Shown: positions 1 to 5,840 of the stretch, piece by piece
Layout of the letters: each line of letters opens with the position of its first letter
Numbering within the stretch: position 1 is the first letter of the stretch
Assembly: GCA_034211175.1 (NCBI GenBank)
Contig: JAXHUH010000346.1
Span: forward strand, 1 to 15,983
DNA from: JAXHUH01 sp034211175
Lineage (GTDB): Bacteria; Actinomycetota; Acidimicrobiia; Acidimicrobiales; CAIXPF01
DNA: 15,983 nucleotides
Direction of reading: 5' to 3'
The notes under the pieces: generated by a model
Told to the model about the DNA's origin: nothing
The model's input: only the letters and a program-made list of their open reading frames with translations
Database searches by the model: none
Position numbers and translations under genes: made by a program

Positions 1-99
1 TGTGGCCGCCGGGGGTAGCTTTCCCTCCGGGCACAAGGCGTCTTGGGTGAGTCGGGGGCACCGACAGGACCCCCGGGCGCCGATCGGCCGAACCCGCTC

Positions 100-163
100 C
101 CGTCGACATCGGACCATCGGGGACACCTTCGGATGGATGGGGTCCCGACGCAGCGGTCGACGG
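100..163 (+). other. Possible leader stem-loop upstream of the cutinase gene
   Basis: Perfect 8-bp arms CCGTCGAC (100-107) and GTCGACGG (156-163) enclose a second helix, TCGGACC (109-115) with GGTCC-C-GA (141-148, one bulged base). The structure lies 100 bases before the start codon and would sit in the 5' leader if transcription starts upstream. No known riboswitch class was recognised. A smaller hairpin, CGGGGG (53-58) with CCCCCG (70-75), precedes it. The rest of 1-262 shows no convincing gene, although the cutinase frame stays open upstream. Confidence 0.3.
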
Positions 164-247
164 TCCGTGATCCATGCGCTCCCGATCGTCGCCGGGCGAA
201 CGTGCCCGGCGGTGGGCGAGGCGGTCGAGCGCCCAGCACGAGGAACC

Positions 248-255
248 GGAGGAGG
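248..255 (+). promoter_or_regulatory. Ribosome binding site of the cutinase gene
   Basis: GGAGGAGG lies seven bases before the ATG at 263. This decides the start: the reading frame is open back to the window edge, but only this ATG has a strong Shine-Dalgarno and is followed directly by a signal peptide. Confidence 0.85.
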
Positions 256-262
256 CCACGAC

Positions 263-877
263 ATGGCTCTCGAGATCCGCAACAAGACCCGCGCCGCGAT
301 CGGCGCGGCCGCGACGGTGGCGGCGGTCGCCGCCGGCGCGATCACCCTCAACGCCACCGGCGCCGACGCGGCCACGCCGTGCTCGGACGTCGAGGTCATC
401 GCCGCCCGCGGCACGGGCGAGCCTGGTCGGCTCGGGACGATCGTGGGCGACCCGTTCGCCCGCGCCGTCACCCAGGAGCTGAGCGGCGAGCAGGTGACGA
501 GCTACGCGGTCGACTACCCGGCCAACTGGCTGCTGAACTACCGGGCCGGCTCGCAGGACATCATCGAGCACACGACCGAGCAGTCCTCGGCCTGCCCCGA
601 CCAGGAGTTCGTCCTCGTCGGCTACTCGCAGGGCGCGATGGCGACCCAGTCGGCGCTGCGCAGCCTGCCTGACGACGTGGACGCCAAGGTGCGTGCGGTC
701 GTCCTGTTCGGCAACCCGTTCCTGCGGTCGCCGCTGCCTGCGGAGTACCAGGACCGGACGCTCAACATCTGCGCCAACGGCGACCCGTTCTGCGACGGCG
801 GCTTCAACATGCTCGCCCACCTCAGCTACACGAGCGACGTCGGCGAGGCCGCCGACTTCGTGGCGTCGCAGTCCTGA
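263..877 (+). CDS. Secreted cutinase-family serine esterase
   Basis: A 204-residue exported alpha/beta hydrolase of the cutinase family (PF01083), expected to hydrolyse ester bonds in cutin-like polyesters or lipids outside the cell. Residues 1-36 form a signal peptide: basic start (R6, K8, R10), an Ala/Val-rich core, and likely cleavage after the ADA at 34-36. The mature protein opens with the family signature C-S-D-V-E-V-I-x-A-R-G-T (40-51). The nucleophile is Ser122 in GYSQGA (120-125). Asp174 in GDPFC and His186 in AHLSY complete the triad. Cys40/Cys111 and Cys170/Cys177 are placed for the two usual disulfides. Length is typical of single-domain actinobacterial cutinases, and all key residues are present. 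The strong RBS at 248-255 fixes the start. It appears to be transcribed alone, with hairpins following the stop. The family assignment is firm; the natural substrate cannot be read from sequence. Confidence 0.93.
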   Translation: MALEIRNKTRAAIGAAATVAAVAAGAITLNATGADAATPCSDVEVIAARGTGEPGRLGTIVGDPFARAVTQELSGEQVTSYAVDYPANWLLNYRAGSQDIIEHTTEQSSACPDQEFVLVGYSQGAMATQSALRSLPDDVDAKVRAVVLFGNPFLRSPLPAEYQDRTLNICANGDPFCDGGFNMLAHLSYTSDVGEAADFVASQS

Positions 878-892
878 GCCCGCAGTGGCGAG

Positions 893-1047
893 CCCGCGCA
901 CGCGGGTGTGATCTCGCCGGGGAGCGTGGATGGCTCCGTGCCCCGGCGAGGCGTCACCATCGGTGACGCACGCTGGCCCGCCGAGGCCAGCACCCCGTGG
1001 GTGCCGACCGCCCGGGTCGGCACCCACGGCCGCGCCCGGCGGGCGCG
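893..1047. repeat. Array of six adjacent hairpin-forming inverted repeats
   Basis: Six perfect inverted repeats follow one another with almost no gaps. They are CCCGC/GCGGG (893-906), CTCGCCGGGG/CCCCGGCGAG (913-950), GCGTCACC/GGTGACGC (951-969), CTGGCC/GGCCAG (973-990), CCGTGGGTGCCGACC/GGTCGGCACCCACGG (995-1029, 15 bp, 5-base loop) and CGCGCCC/GGGCGCG (1031-1047). About two thirds of the 155 bases can pair. The 10-bp and 15-bp stems could act as actinobacterial terminators lacking a U-tract, but one terminator does not need six hairpins. The gene-free stretch 878-1201 also holds the hairpin at 1154-1173; no coding potential was seen there. Confidence 0.7.
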
Positions 1048-1153
1048 TCGCGAACTGCCCACCTCGATGGTTCGAGCACGCCGCGTCACGAATCGATGCG
1101 CACGTTGCCCGGAGTTGTGTTCGGGGTCCGAATCGTTACCGTCGTGGCGGGAT

Positions 1154-1173
1154 CGTGCCGTTACTGCGGCACG
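1154..1173 (+). promoter_or_regulatory. Hairpin in the leader of the PD-(D/E)XK-like gene
   Basis: CGTGCCG (1154-1160) and CGGCACG (1167-1173) form a perfect 7-bp stem with a 6-base loop, 28 bases before the ATG at 1202. It could be an operator or an mRNA leader structure. No clear -10/-35 pair was found around it. Confidence 0.3.
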
Positions 1174-1201
1174 GAGCAGGCGGGCTATCGGGCAGGTTGT
1201 G

Positions 1202-2572
1202 ATGGTGGAGCTGGGTGGGGCGACTCCGGCAAGGCTGATTCCTGTCAAGGGGATCGGCACAACGAAAGAGGCGGAAGAACGGGCGACGTCCGCGCTCCTT
1301 GCGGTGCTCGGTGCGGTGCGGCCGTATTCTCGCGCGCTGCTCGATTCGCTGGGAGCGTCCCGTGCGGATCGGGCGGAGGTTCGGTGCTACACCGAAGTCA
1401 GGCTGCGTCACCCTTCAGGCAAACACATCAGGCCGGATGGGTTGATAGAGGTGTCCTACGGCTCGCAACGGCCCTGGCGGGTGCTCGTCGAGGTCAAGAC
1501 GGGGAGCTCCTTCCTTCGGCGCGAGCAGGTCGAACAGTACATCGAACTGGCTCGAGCGCACGATCTCGCCGGCGTCCTCACCGTGTCGAATGAGCTCGAG
1601 CCGGTGCCGGGTAGTCATCCATCCGGCATTCGGGTCCCCGTGAACTCCAAGGTCCTGCTTGCGCACCTGTCGTGGCAGCGTCTCCTCACGGCAGCAGTGA
1701 CCGAGCGGGAGCATCGGGGAGTCTCCGATCCTGAGCAGGCATGGCTGCTGTCCGAGCTCATCAGGTATCTCAACCACCCAGGTTCCGGAACTCTGGCTGT
1801 CGACGACATGGGTGGGGGTTGGGCATCTGTTCGCGACGCGGCGAAGGCCGGCACCATAAAGCAAACCACGCGGGGCGTGAAGGACGTGGTCGCCCGGTGG
1901 TCGGAGCTGGTGCGTTACGTGTCGCTCAGGCTGAGCAGCGCGACAGGTACGGATGTGCAACTCGTCCTTACGCGGGCGCAGCGGGCGGACGGTGACGCAC
2001 TCGAGTGCGATCTGATGCAGGAGCTCTGCGCAGCGGAGACACTCGGGCGTCTATCTTCGTCGCTGCGAGTGCCGGACGCCATCGGCGACGTGGTCGTATG
2101 TGCTGACCTCCGTGCTGAGCAGATCGTCACGAGCATCTCGATCGATGCCCCGGAGGACAAGGGGTCGCGAGGCCAGGTCGGATGGCTGCTCCGTCAACTC
2201 CCGGACGGATGTCCCGGCGTGCTGAGCATCGAGGTGTGGCCGCAGCGCGCCCGTCAACCATCAGCGCAGTGCACGCTGGCCAATGCTCGCAAGGATTCGG
2301 CGAGCCTCGTCGATGGCGGGCCGGCAAGTCGTTTCGTCCTCGAGCTCCGGCGGCCGATGGGCCGTGCCCGCAAGGACAGCGGAAGGTCGAAGGGTTTCGC
2401 GCAGACGGTCGTCGCCTCCGTCGAGGAGCTCTACGACACGACGATCCAGCACCTGCGCCCCTACGCGGCCCGAGCGCCTCGCTTCAGTCCGCGGCCGCCC
2501 GTCCCGGCCGACGTGGGCGACGCCAGGGGGGTGTCGTCGGCGAACGGCGCAGCCGGCGCAACGGCAAGCTGA
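1202..2572 (+). CDS. PD-(D/E)XK nuclease-like protein of unknown role
   Basis: 456 residues from the ATG at 1202; an in-frame GTG at 1199 is a possible alternative, and no strong RBS marks either. The N-terminal part (about 60-131) carries a PD-(D/E)XK nuclease-like core. It has Glu65 in a strand, RPDG with Asp79, LVEVKTG with Glu97 and Lys99, then a helix with Gln109 leading to a GVLTVSNE strand. The C-terminal two thirds (about 150-430) has no domain I can name. Its ending, around LRRPMGRARKDSGRSKGF, is basic, and the last 25 residues are Pro/Ala-rich and probably disordered. From memory it resembles a widespread actinobacterial family usually left hypothetical. Codon choice is less GC-biased than in neighbouring genes (runs such as ATAAAGCAAACC), which hints at separate acquisition. 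DNA cleavage, repair or defence are possible roles, but none is shown and no partner gene is adjacent. Confidence 0.8.
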   Translation: MVELGGATPARLIPVKGIGTTKEAEERATSALLAVLGAVRPYSRALLDSLGASRADRAEVRCYTEVRLRHPSGKHIRPDGLIEVSYGSQRPWRVLVEVKTGSSFLRREQVEQYIELARAHDLAGVLTVSNELEPVPGSHPSGIRVPVNSKVLLAHLSWQRLLTAAVTEREHRGVSDPEQAWLLSELIRYLNHPGSGTLAVDDMGGGWASVRDAAKAGTIKQTTRGVKDVVARWSELVRYVSLRLSSATGTDVQLVLTRAQRADGDALECDLMQELCAAETLGRLSSSLRVPDAIGDVVVCADLRAEQIVTSISIDAPEDKGSRGQVGWLLRQLPDGCPGVLSIEVWPQRARQPSAQCTLANARKDSASLVDGGPASRFVLELRRPMGRARKDSGRSKGFAQTVVASVEELYDTTIQHLRPYAARAPRFSPRPPVPADVGDARGVSSANGAAGATAS

Positions 2573-2592
2573 CGGCTTCTCCGGGTTGTCGG

Positions 2593-2610
2593 CCAGGGGG
2601 AGGGCCCTGG
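2593..2610 (+). terminator. Possible terminator after the PD-(D/E)XK-like gene
   Basis: CCAGGG (2593-2598) and CCCTGG (2605-2610) form a 6-bp stem with a 6-base loop, 20 bases after the stop at 2572. There is no U-tract, which is common in high-GC actinobacteria. The remaining bases to 2687 show nothing but the next gene's RBS. Confidence 0.3.
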
Positions 2611-2687
2611 TGGCCACGCTCCGCATCGGTGGATGATGGAGGGGTGACGGTGATGGTGGTCGGCGTGGACGCAGTGGGGGAGTGGCG

Positions 2688-3128
2688 ATGACCGGGACGG
2701 GGTTCGATCCTCACGAGCTGGTCGCCGGGGCGAGGCTCGGGGTGTTGGCGACGATCCGGAGCGACGGGCGCCCGCAGCTGTCGCCGGTGACGCCGTTCTA
2801 CGACCGGGCGGCTGGGATCATCTACGTGTCGATGACCGAGGGGCGTGCGAAGACGGCCAACCTGCGTCGTGACCCCCGGGCGAGCATCCAGGTCACCCGC
2901 GAGGACGGCTGGGCGTGGGCGACGGTCGACGGCACCGCCACGCTCACCGGCCCGGGTGCCGATCCGCACGGCCCCGAGGTCGAGGCGCTGGTCGACTACT
3001 ACCGCAGCGCCGCCGGGGAGCACCCGGACTGGGACGAGTACCGGGCGACGATGGTGTCCGACCGCCGAGTGCTGATGGCGATGACCGTCGAGCACGCCTA
3101 CGGGGCGGACCTGCGACCAGCGACCTGA
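2688..3128 (+). CDS. PPOX-class F420/flavin-dependent oxidoreductase
   Basis: A 146-residue protein of the pyridoxamine-5'-phosphate-oxidase-like split-barrel fold, in the group often called PPOX class F420-dependent enzymes. Typical features are the N-terminal GVLATIRSDGRPQLSPV strands (about 18-34), the D-x-x-x-G-x-IYVSM strand, the RAKTANLRRDPRASI cofactor-binding segment (about 54-68), and a C-terminal section with Y-x-x-TMVSDRRVLMAM. Such proteins reduce small molecules with F420H2 or bind FMN or haem; the substrate is unknown. ATG 2688 was preferred over GTG 2682 because GGGGAG at 2676-2681 lies six bases before the ATG and directly abuts the GTG. It sits alone, 100 bases after the preceding gene's stop. 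The next operon's promoter begins ten bases after its stop. Confidence 0.87.
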   Translation: MTGTGFDPHELVAGARLGVLATIRSDGRPQLSPVTPFYDRAAGIIYVSMTEGRAKTANLRRDPRASIQVTREDGWAWATVDGTATLTGPGADPHGPEVEALVDYYRSAAGEHPDWDEYRATMVSDRRVLMAMTVEHAYGADLRPAT

Positions 3129-3138
3129 CGTCCAGGTC

Positions 3139-3185
3139 GTCAGCACATGTTGACAACGCGCTGGCCGTCAGCACATGCTGACGGC
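3139..3185 (+). promoter_or_regulatory. Promoter with twin palindromic operators for the HTH-Clp_N operon
   Basis: Two copies of one palindrome lie 28 bp apart: GTCAGCA-CA-TGTTGAC (3139-3154, one arm mismatch) and GTCAGCA-CA-TGCTGAC (3167-3182, perfect 7-bp arms). A consensus -35, TTGACA, is at 3150-3155, partly inside the first copy. With an 18-bp spacer the matching -10 would be CATGCT (3174-3179), inside the second copy. That would put the transcription start at about 3186, the A of the ATG. The first gene has no Shine-Dalgarno, so it is probably leaderless. A factor bound at both sites would cover both promoter elements. Confidence 0.65.
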
Positions 3186-3392
3186 ATGGACGCGACCGAG
3201 CTCGTCGATCGGGCCACCGGTGCCGATCCCCAGGAGGGCCTGGCGGCGGTCGCCGCGCTGCGTCGGTTGTTGGAGCGCCTCGAGGTGGTCCACATCGACA
3301 ACGCCCGTGCGGCCGGCTGGTCGTGGCAGGACATCGCCGACGCCCTCGGCGTGACCAAGCAGACGGTCCACCGCAAGCACCACCGGAGGTAG
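3186..3392 (+). CDS. Small helix-turn-helix protein upstream of Clp_N protein
   Basis: A 68-residue DNA-binding protein. An N-terminal helical part (1-40) is rich in Ala, Leu and Arg. It leads into a helix-turn-helix at about 43-66: W-S-W-Q-D-I-A-D-A-L-G-V-T-K-Q-T-V-H-R-K-H, in which IADALGV and TKQTVHRK are the two helices. It is too small to carry an effector domain. The ATG at 3186 follows the second operator by three bases; the frame is open further upstream, but that would run through the promoter. Its last codons contain the GGAGGT (3385-3390) that serves the next gene, so the two are one transcription unit. The palindromes at 3139-3182 make autoregulation likely by inference. I recall the same HTH plus Clp_N gene pair in other actinobacteria. 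Not ClgR by sequence. Confidence 0.85.
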   Translation: MDATELVDRATGADPQEGLAAVAALRRLLERLEVVHIDNARAAGWSWQDIADALGVTKQTVHRKHHRR

Positions 3393-3399
3393 CGCGGCC

Positions 3400-4071
3400 G
3401 TGTTCGAGCGATTCACCCACGCGTCCCGGGACGTCGTGATCCGCAGCCGCGGTGCCGCACTCGACCTCGGTCACGGTCGCATCGGGACCGAGCACCTGCT
3501 GCTCGGCCTGCTCGAGGCTCCGACCCCGGTCGGTCGGGTCCTGGCCGACGTCGGCGTGACCCCCGAGGTGGTCGTCGCACGCGTCGAGCGGGAGCGGCGA
3601 CGCCGCGAACCGGACCTCGATGCCGATCGTCGGGCGCTGGCGTCGCTCGGGATCGACCTCGACCGCGTGCAGGACGCGGTGGACGAGTCGTTCGGCGAGG
3701 GGACGTTCCGCTCAGCGAAGCCGGTCGTGGTCGACGGACCCCGGGGCCGCGCGTGGCGTCGGCTCCGCAATCGTCTCCACCGCAGGAACTGCGACGGCGG
3801 CCGGGGCCGGTTCTCACCGCGGGCGAAGAAGGTGCTCGAGCTGTCGCTGCGGGAGGCGATCCGCCTCCGGCACCGGCGCATCGAGCCCGAGCACGTCGCG
3901 CTCGGCATCCTCCGCGACGGTGGGGGGATGGCCGCGCTCGTGCTCGCCGACCACGGTCTCTGCTTCGATGCCCTCCGCTCCCGGTTGATCGCCTCGCTCG
4001 ACGACGCCGTCCAGCGACCGCGGCGATGCGGGAGCCGCCGGCGTGGACGTCAGGGGAGGGTTCGCTCGTAG
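3400..4071 (+). CDS. Double Clp N-terminal (Clp_N) domain protein without ATPase
   Basis: 223 residues starting at GTG 3400, nine bases after GGAGGT. Residues 2-65 form one Clp_N half-repeat (MFERFTHASRDVV, then the G-R-I-G-T-E-H-L-L-L-G-L-L signature). Residues 138-197 form a second (FSPRAKKVLELS, then R-R-I-E-P-E-H-V-A-L-G-I-L). Basic linkers separate and follow them, with an Arg-rich tail at 205-223. In ClpA/ClpC this domain binds substrates and adaptors. Here there are no Walker A/B motifs or AAA+ module, so it cannot unfold proteins alone. It may bind Clp substrates, sequester adaptors, or work with the HTH protein encoded eight bases upstream. It is cotranscribed from the twin-operator promoter. 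Its 3' end overlaps the opposing acetyltransferase gene by 22 bases. Confidence 0.88.
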   Translation: MFERFTHASRDVVIRSRGAALDLGHGRIGTEHLLLGLLEAPTPVGRVLADVGVTPEVVVARVERERRRREPDLDADRRALASLGIDLDRVQDAVDESFGEGTFRSAKPVVVDGPRGRAWRRLRNRLHRRNCDGGRGRFSPRAKKVLELSLREAIRLRHRRIEPEHVALGILRDGGGMAALVLADHGLCFDALRSRLIASLDDAVQRPRRCGSRRRGRQGRVRS

Positions 4072-4586
4072 AGCACGTCGAGCACCCACGGCGGGTCGTT
4101 GGGCAGCGTGCGGCCGGGGACGAGCACCCAGCTCCGCTGCTCGTACATCGTGCGGGCGCGGGTGTTGGCCTCGAGCACCCAGAGATTGATCCGCGTGGCG
4201 CCGCGTCGGCGGGCCGCGTCGAGGGCGGCATCGTGGAGCGAGGAACCGGCGCCCGTGCCCCAAGCGTCGGGGTCGACGTAGAGCCGCCCGAGCTTCCAGC
4301 CGGTCGGCACGGTGGCGTCGGGTTCGACGGTGGCCCCGCCGATCAACTGGGACGCCGACCGGCCGTTGGCGTTGCGACGCTCGGCAACCAGGACGTCGAC
4401 CTCGGGGTCGGCGATCAACGCCTCCCAGTCGGGGAGGAGGTCGGCGGCCGTCGGCGCCGGTGGGTCGGGCGGGAAGATGCCGGCGTAGGCGGCGACCGCC
4501 GCCCGGTGATGAATGGACGCGAGCGGGACGGCGTCCGCGGGGCCGGCGGTACGGATCACGCAACCATCGTGGCCGCTCGCTGACAC
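4050..4586 (-). CDS. GNAT-family N-acetyltransferase
   Basis: A 178-residue GCN5-related acetyltransferase, using acetyl-CoA to acetylate an unknown amine. Beta1 is VIRTAGPADAVPLASIHHRA (10-29). The acetyl-CoA binding motif A follows RLYVDP as D-A-W-G-T-G-A-G-S-S-L (107-117). The later NLWVLEANTRARTMYEQRSW segment (134-153) is the usual motif B with the NxxAxxxYE pattern. GTG 4586 was chosen because it gives the usual family length and follows a GGTGGA-like sequence. ATG 4661 (203 residues) and GTG 4559 are alternatives. It converges on the Clp_N gene with a 22-base overlap of the 3' ends, so the two transcripts would be complementary there. It diverges from the carbonic anhydrase gene across a shared control region. 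The substrate cannot be predicted. Confidence 0.85.
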   Translation of the reverse strand: MSASGHDGCVIRTAGPADAVPLASIHHRAAVAAYAGIFPPDPPAPTAADLLPDWEALIADPEVDVLVAERRNANGRSASQLIGGATVEPDATVPTGWKLGRLYVDPDAWGTGAGSSLHDAALDAARRRGATRINLWVLEANTRARTMYEQRSWVLVPGRTLPNDPPWVLDVLYERTLP

Positions 4587-4691
4587 CGTTCCACCAGGTG
4601 GCTCACGCTGGTCCGGCGAGTCTTGGAGCACCCGATCGGAATCGGTGACCTGAACGCTCATCGCGAGCGTTGCCCCGTCGATGGGTAACCC
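4587..4691. promoter_or_regulatory. Divergent control region with two perfect inverted repeats
   Basis: The 105-bp gap between the GNAT and carbonic anhydrase genes contains AACGCTC-5-GAGCGTT (4653-4671) and ATGGGT-A-ACCCAT (4681-4693). The second overlaps the carbonic anhydrase start codon at 4692. Both are perfect and could be operators or small hairpins. No confident -10/-35 pair was identified, and neither gene has a strong RBS in this region. Confidence 0.4.
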
Positions 4692-5756
4692 ATGAGAACC
4701 ATGTCGACATCCGTTCGTCGGACGTTGTTCGGGGCGGTGACGTGCGCTTCCCTGGTGGTGGCGGGAGGCGTCGGCGCCTCCGAGCTCGAAACCCCTGAAG
4801 AGGACATGCGCGAGTCCGGCTCGGGTGACGAGCACGGTCACGGCGGCGAGCCGCCGCACTGGGACTACGCCGGCGCCGAGCACTGGGGTGAGCTGGCCGA
4901 CGAGTTCGCCACGTGCGGCACGGGCACCGAGCAGTCCCCGATCGACCTGACCCGGCCGGTCGTCACGGTCATCGACGACGCGGTCGTCGACTACGTGCCC
5001 TCCGCCGCGACCGTGACCGACAACGGCCACACGGTGCAGGTGAACTTCGCCGACGGCGGCACCGCGACGGTCGACGGCGTGGAGTACGAGCTGCTGCAGT
5101 TCCACTTCCACGCGCCCAGCGAGCACACGGTCGACGGTGAGCACTCACCGGTCGAGGGCCACCTCGTCCACGCCGACCAGGACGGCAACCTGGCCGTCAT
5201 CGGCGTGATGATCGTCGAGGAGGAGCCGGTCGCGGAGGAGCCGACCGTGGAGGACCCGGTCGCGGACGGGGTCGACGTCGAGGACGGGGTCGACGAAGAG
5301 GCTGACGCGTCCGAGGCCGACGTGGTCGAGGACGAGACGTCGTCGGACGGGGCGGTCGACGTGTCGAGCGCCGCCGGGACCGGAGCTGACGATCCCGACG
5401 TCGCGGACGAGTCCCTCGCTGACGTCGAGGAGGAGCCCGTGTTCGACCCGGACGCTGCCTCGGCACTGATCGAGCGGGTGCTCGTGGCCGTGCCCGAGCC
5501 GGGTGAGGAGGTCGCGCTCGACGAGCCGGTCGACGCCACCGACCTGTTGCCCGAGTACCGCATGGCGTACCGCTACGCGGGGTCGCTGACCACCCCTCCG
5601 TGCTCCGAGAGCGTGACGTGGTCGGTGCTCGTCCAGCCGATCACCTGGACGGCCGAGCAGATCGCCACCCTCGAGTCGTTCTTCGTGGAGGAGAACAACC
5701 GGCCGGTCCAGCCGCTGAACGAGCGCGAGCTGCTGGTCGACATCGTCCCGGACTGA
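4692..5756 (+). CDS. Exported alpha-class carbonic anhydrase with acidic insertion
   Basis: 354 residues; interconverts CO2 and bicarbonate outside the membrane. Residues 1-30 are a signal peptide (R2, R9, R10, then a hydrophobic core to about A29). A His/Gly/Glu linker follows. The alpha-CA domain begins at HWDYAGAEHWGEL (56-68). QSPIDL is at 81-86 and the proton-shuttle His113 is in DNGHTVQV. Zinc ligands are His138 and His140 in FHFHAPSEH, and His157 in EGHLVH. Glu144 and SLTTPPC (298-304, the Thr gate) complete the site. Cys75 and Cys304 are placed for the conserved disulfide. Between the strand ending IGVMIV (170-175) and FDPDAASALIERV (251-263), about 73 residues are inserted, with 31 Asp/Glu and no Lys/Arg. 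The catalytic set is intact, so activity is likely. The start may be ATG 4692 or 4701. Probably transcribed alone, ending at the terminator at 5783-5813. Confidence 0.93.
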   Translation: MRTMSTSVRRTLFGAVTCASLVVAGGVGASELETPEEDMRESGSGDEHGHGGEPPHWDYAGAEHWGELADEFATCGTGTEQSPIDLTRPVVTVIDDAVVDYVPSAATVTDNGHTVQVNFADGGTATVDGVEYELLQFHFHAPSEHTVDGEHSPVEGHLVHADQDGNLAVIGVMIVEEEPVAEEPTVEDPVADGVDVEDGVDEEADASEADVVEDETSSDGAVDVSSAAGTGADDPDVADESLADVEEEPVFDPDAASALIERVLVAVPEPGEEVALDEPVDATDLLPEYRMAYRYAGSLTTPPCSESVTWSVLVQPITWTAEQIATLESFFVEENNRPVQPLNERELLVDIVPD

Positions 5757-5782
5757 GCCCGGCGGGTCCCTGAGCACGACCG

Positions 5783-5815
5783 ACGGGGTGGCGGCGCACA
5801 GCCGCCACCCCGTTT
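5783..5815 (+). terminator. Strong intrinsic terminator after carbonic anhydrase
   Basis: A 13-bp perfect stem, ACGGGGTGGCGGC (5783-5795) with GCCGCCACCCCGT (5801-5813), has a 5-base loop and is followed by TTTCGTGTT. It lies 27 bases after the carbonic anhydrase stop and 26 bases from the stop of the opposing gene at 5841, so it may serve both transcripts. Confidence 0.85.
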
Positions 5816-5840
5816 CGTGTTCCCGCCGAGGTCTCGATGA

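Noticed and set aside
1065..1100. GGTTCGA-containing segment as a tRNA fragment or attachment site
   Set aside because: The flanking bases do not form a T arm or an acceptor stem, and no matching repeat was seen elsewhere in the window.
3413..4231. Long minus-strand frame opposite the Clp_N gene
   Set aside because: Arg/Pro/Ser-rich translation with no motif. The plus-strand Clp_N domains and the GNAT gene account for the region.
1202..4586. A multi-gene defence island built around the PD-(D/E)XK-like protein
   Set aside because: No helicase, methyltransferase, reverse transcriptase, toxin-antitoxin pair or phage gene is adjacent. The following PPOX, HTH/Clp_N and GNAT genes look like ordinary chromosomal units.
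5217..5435. Frameshift or assembly error inside the carbonic anhydrase gene
   Set aside because: The frame stays intact through the acidic stretch and both halves of the enzyme are in the same frame with all catalytic residues, so it is a genuine insertion.
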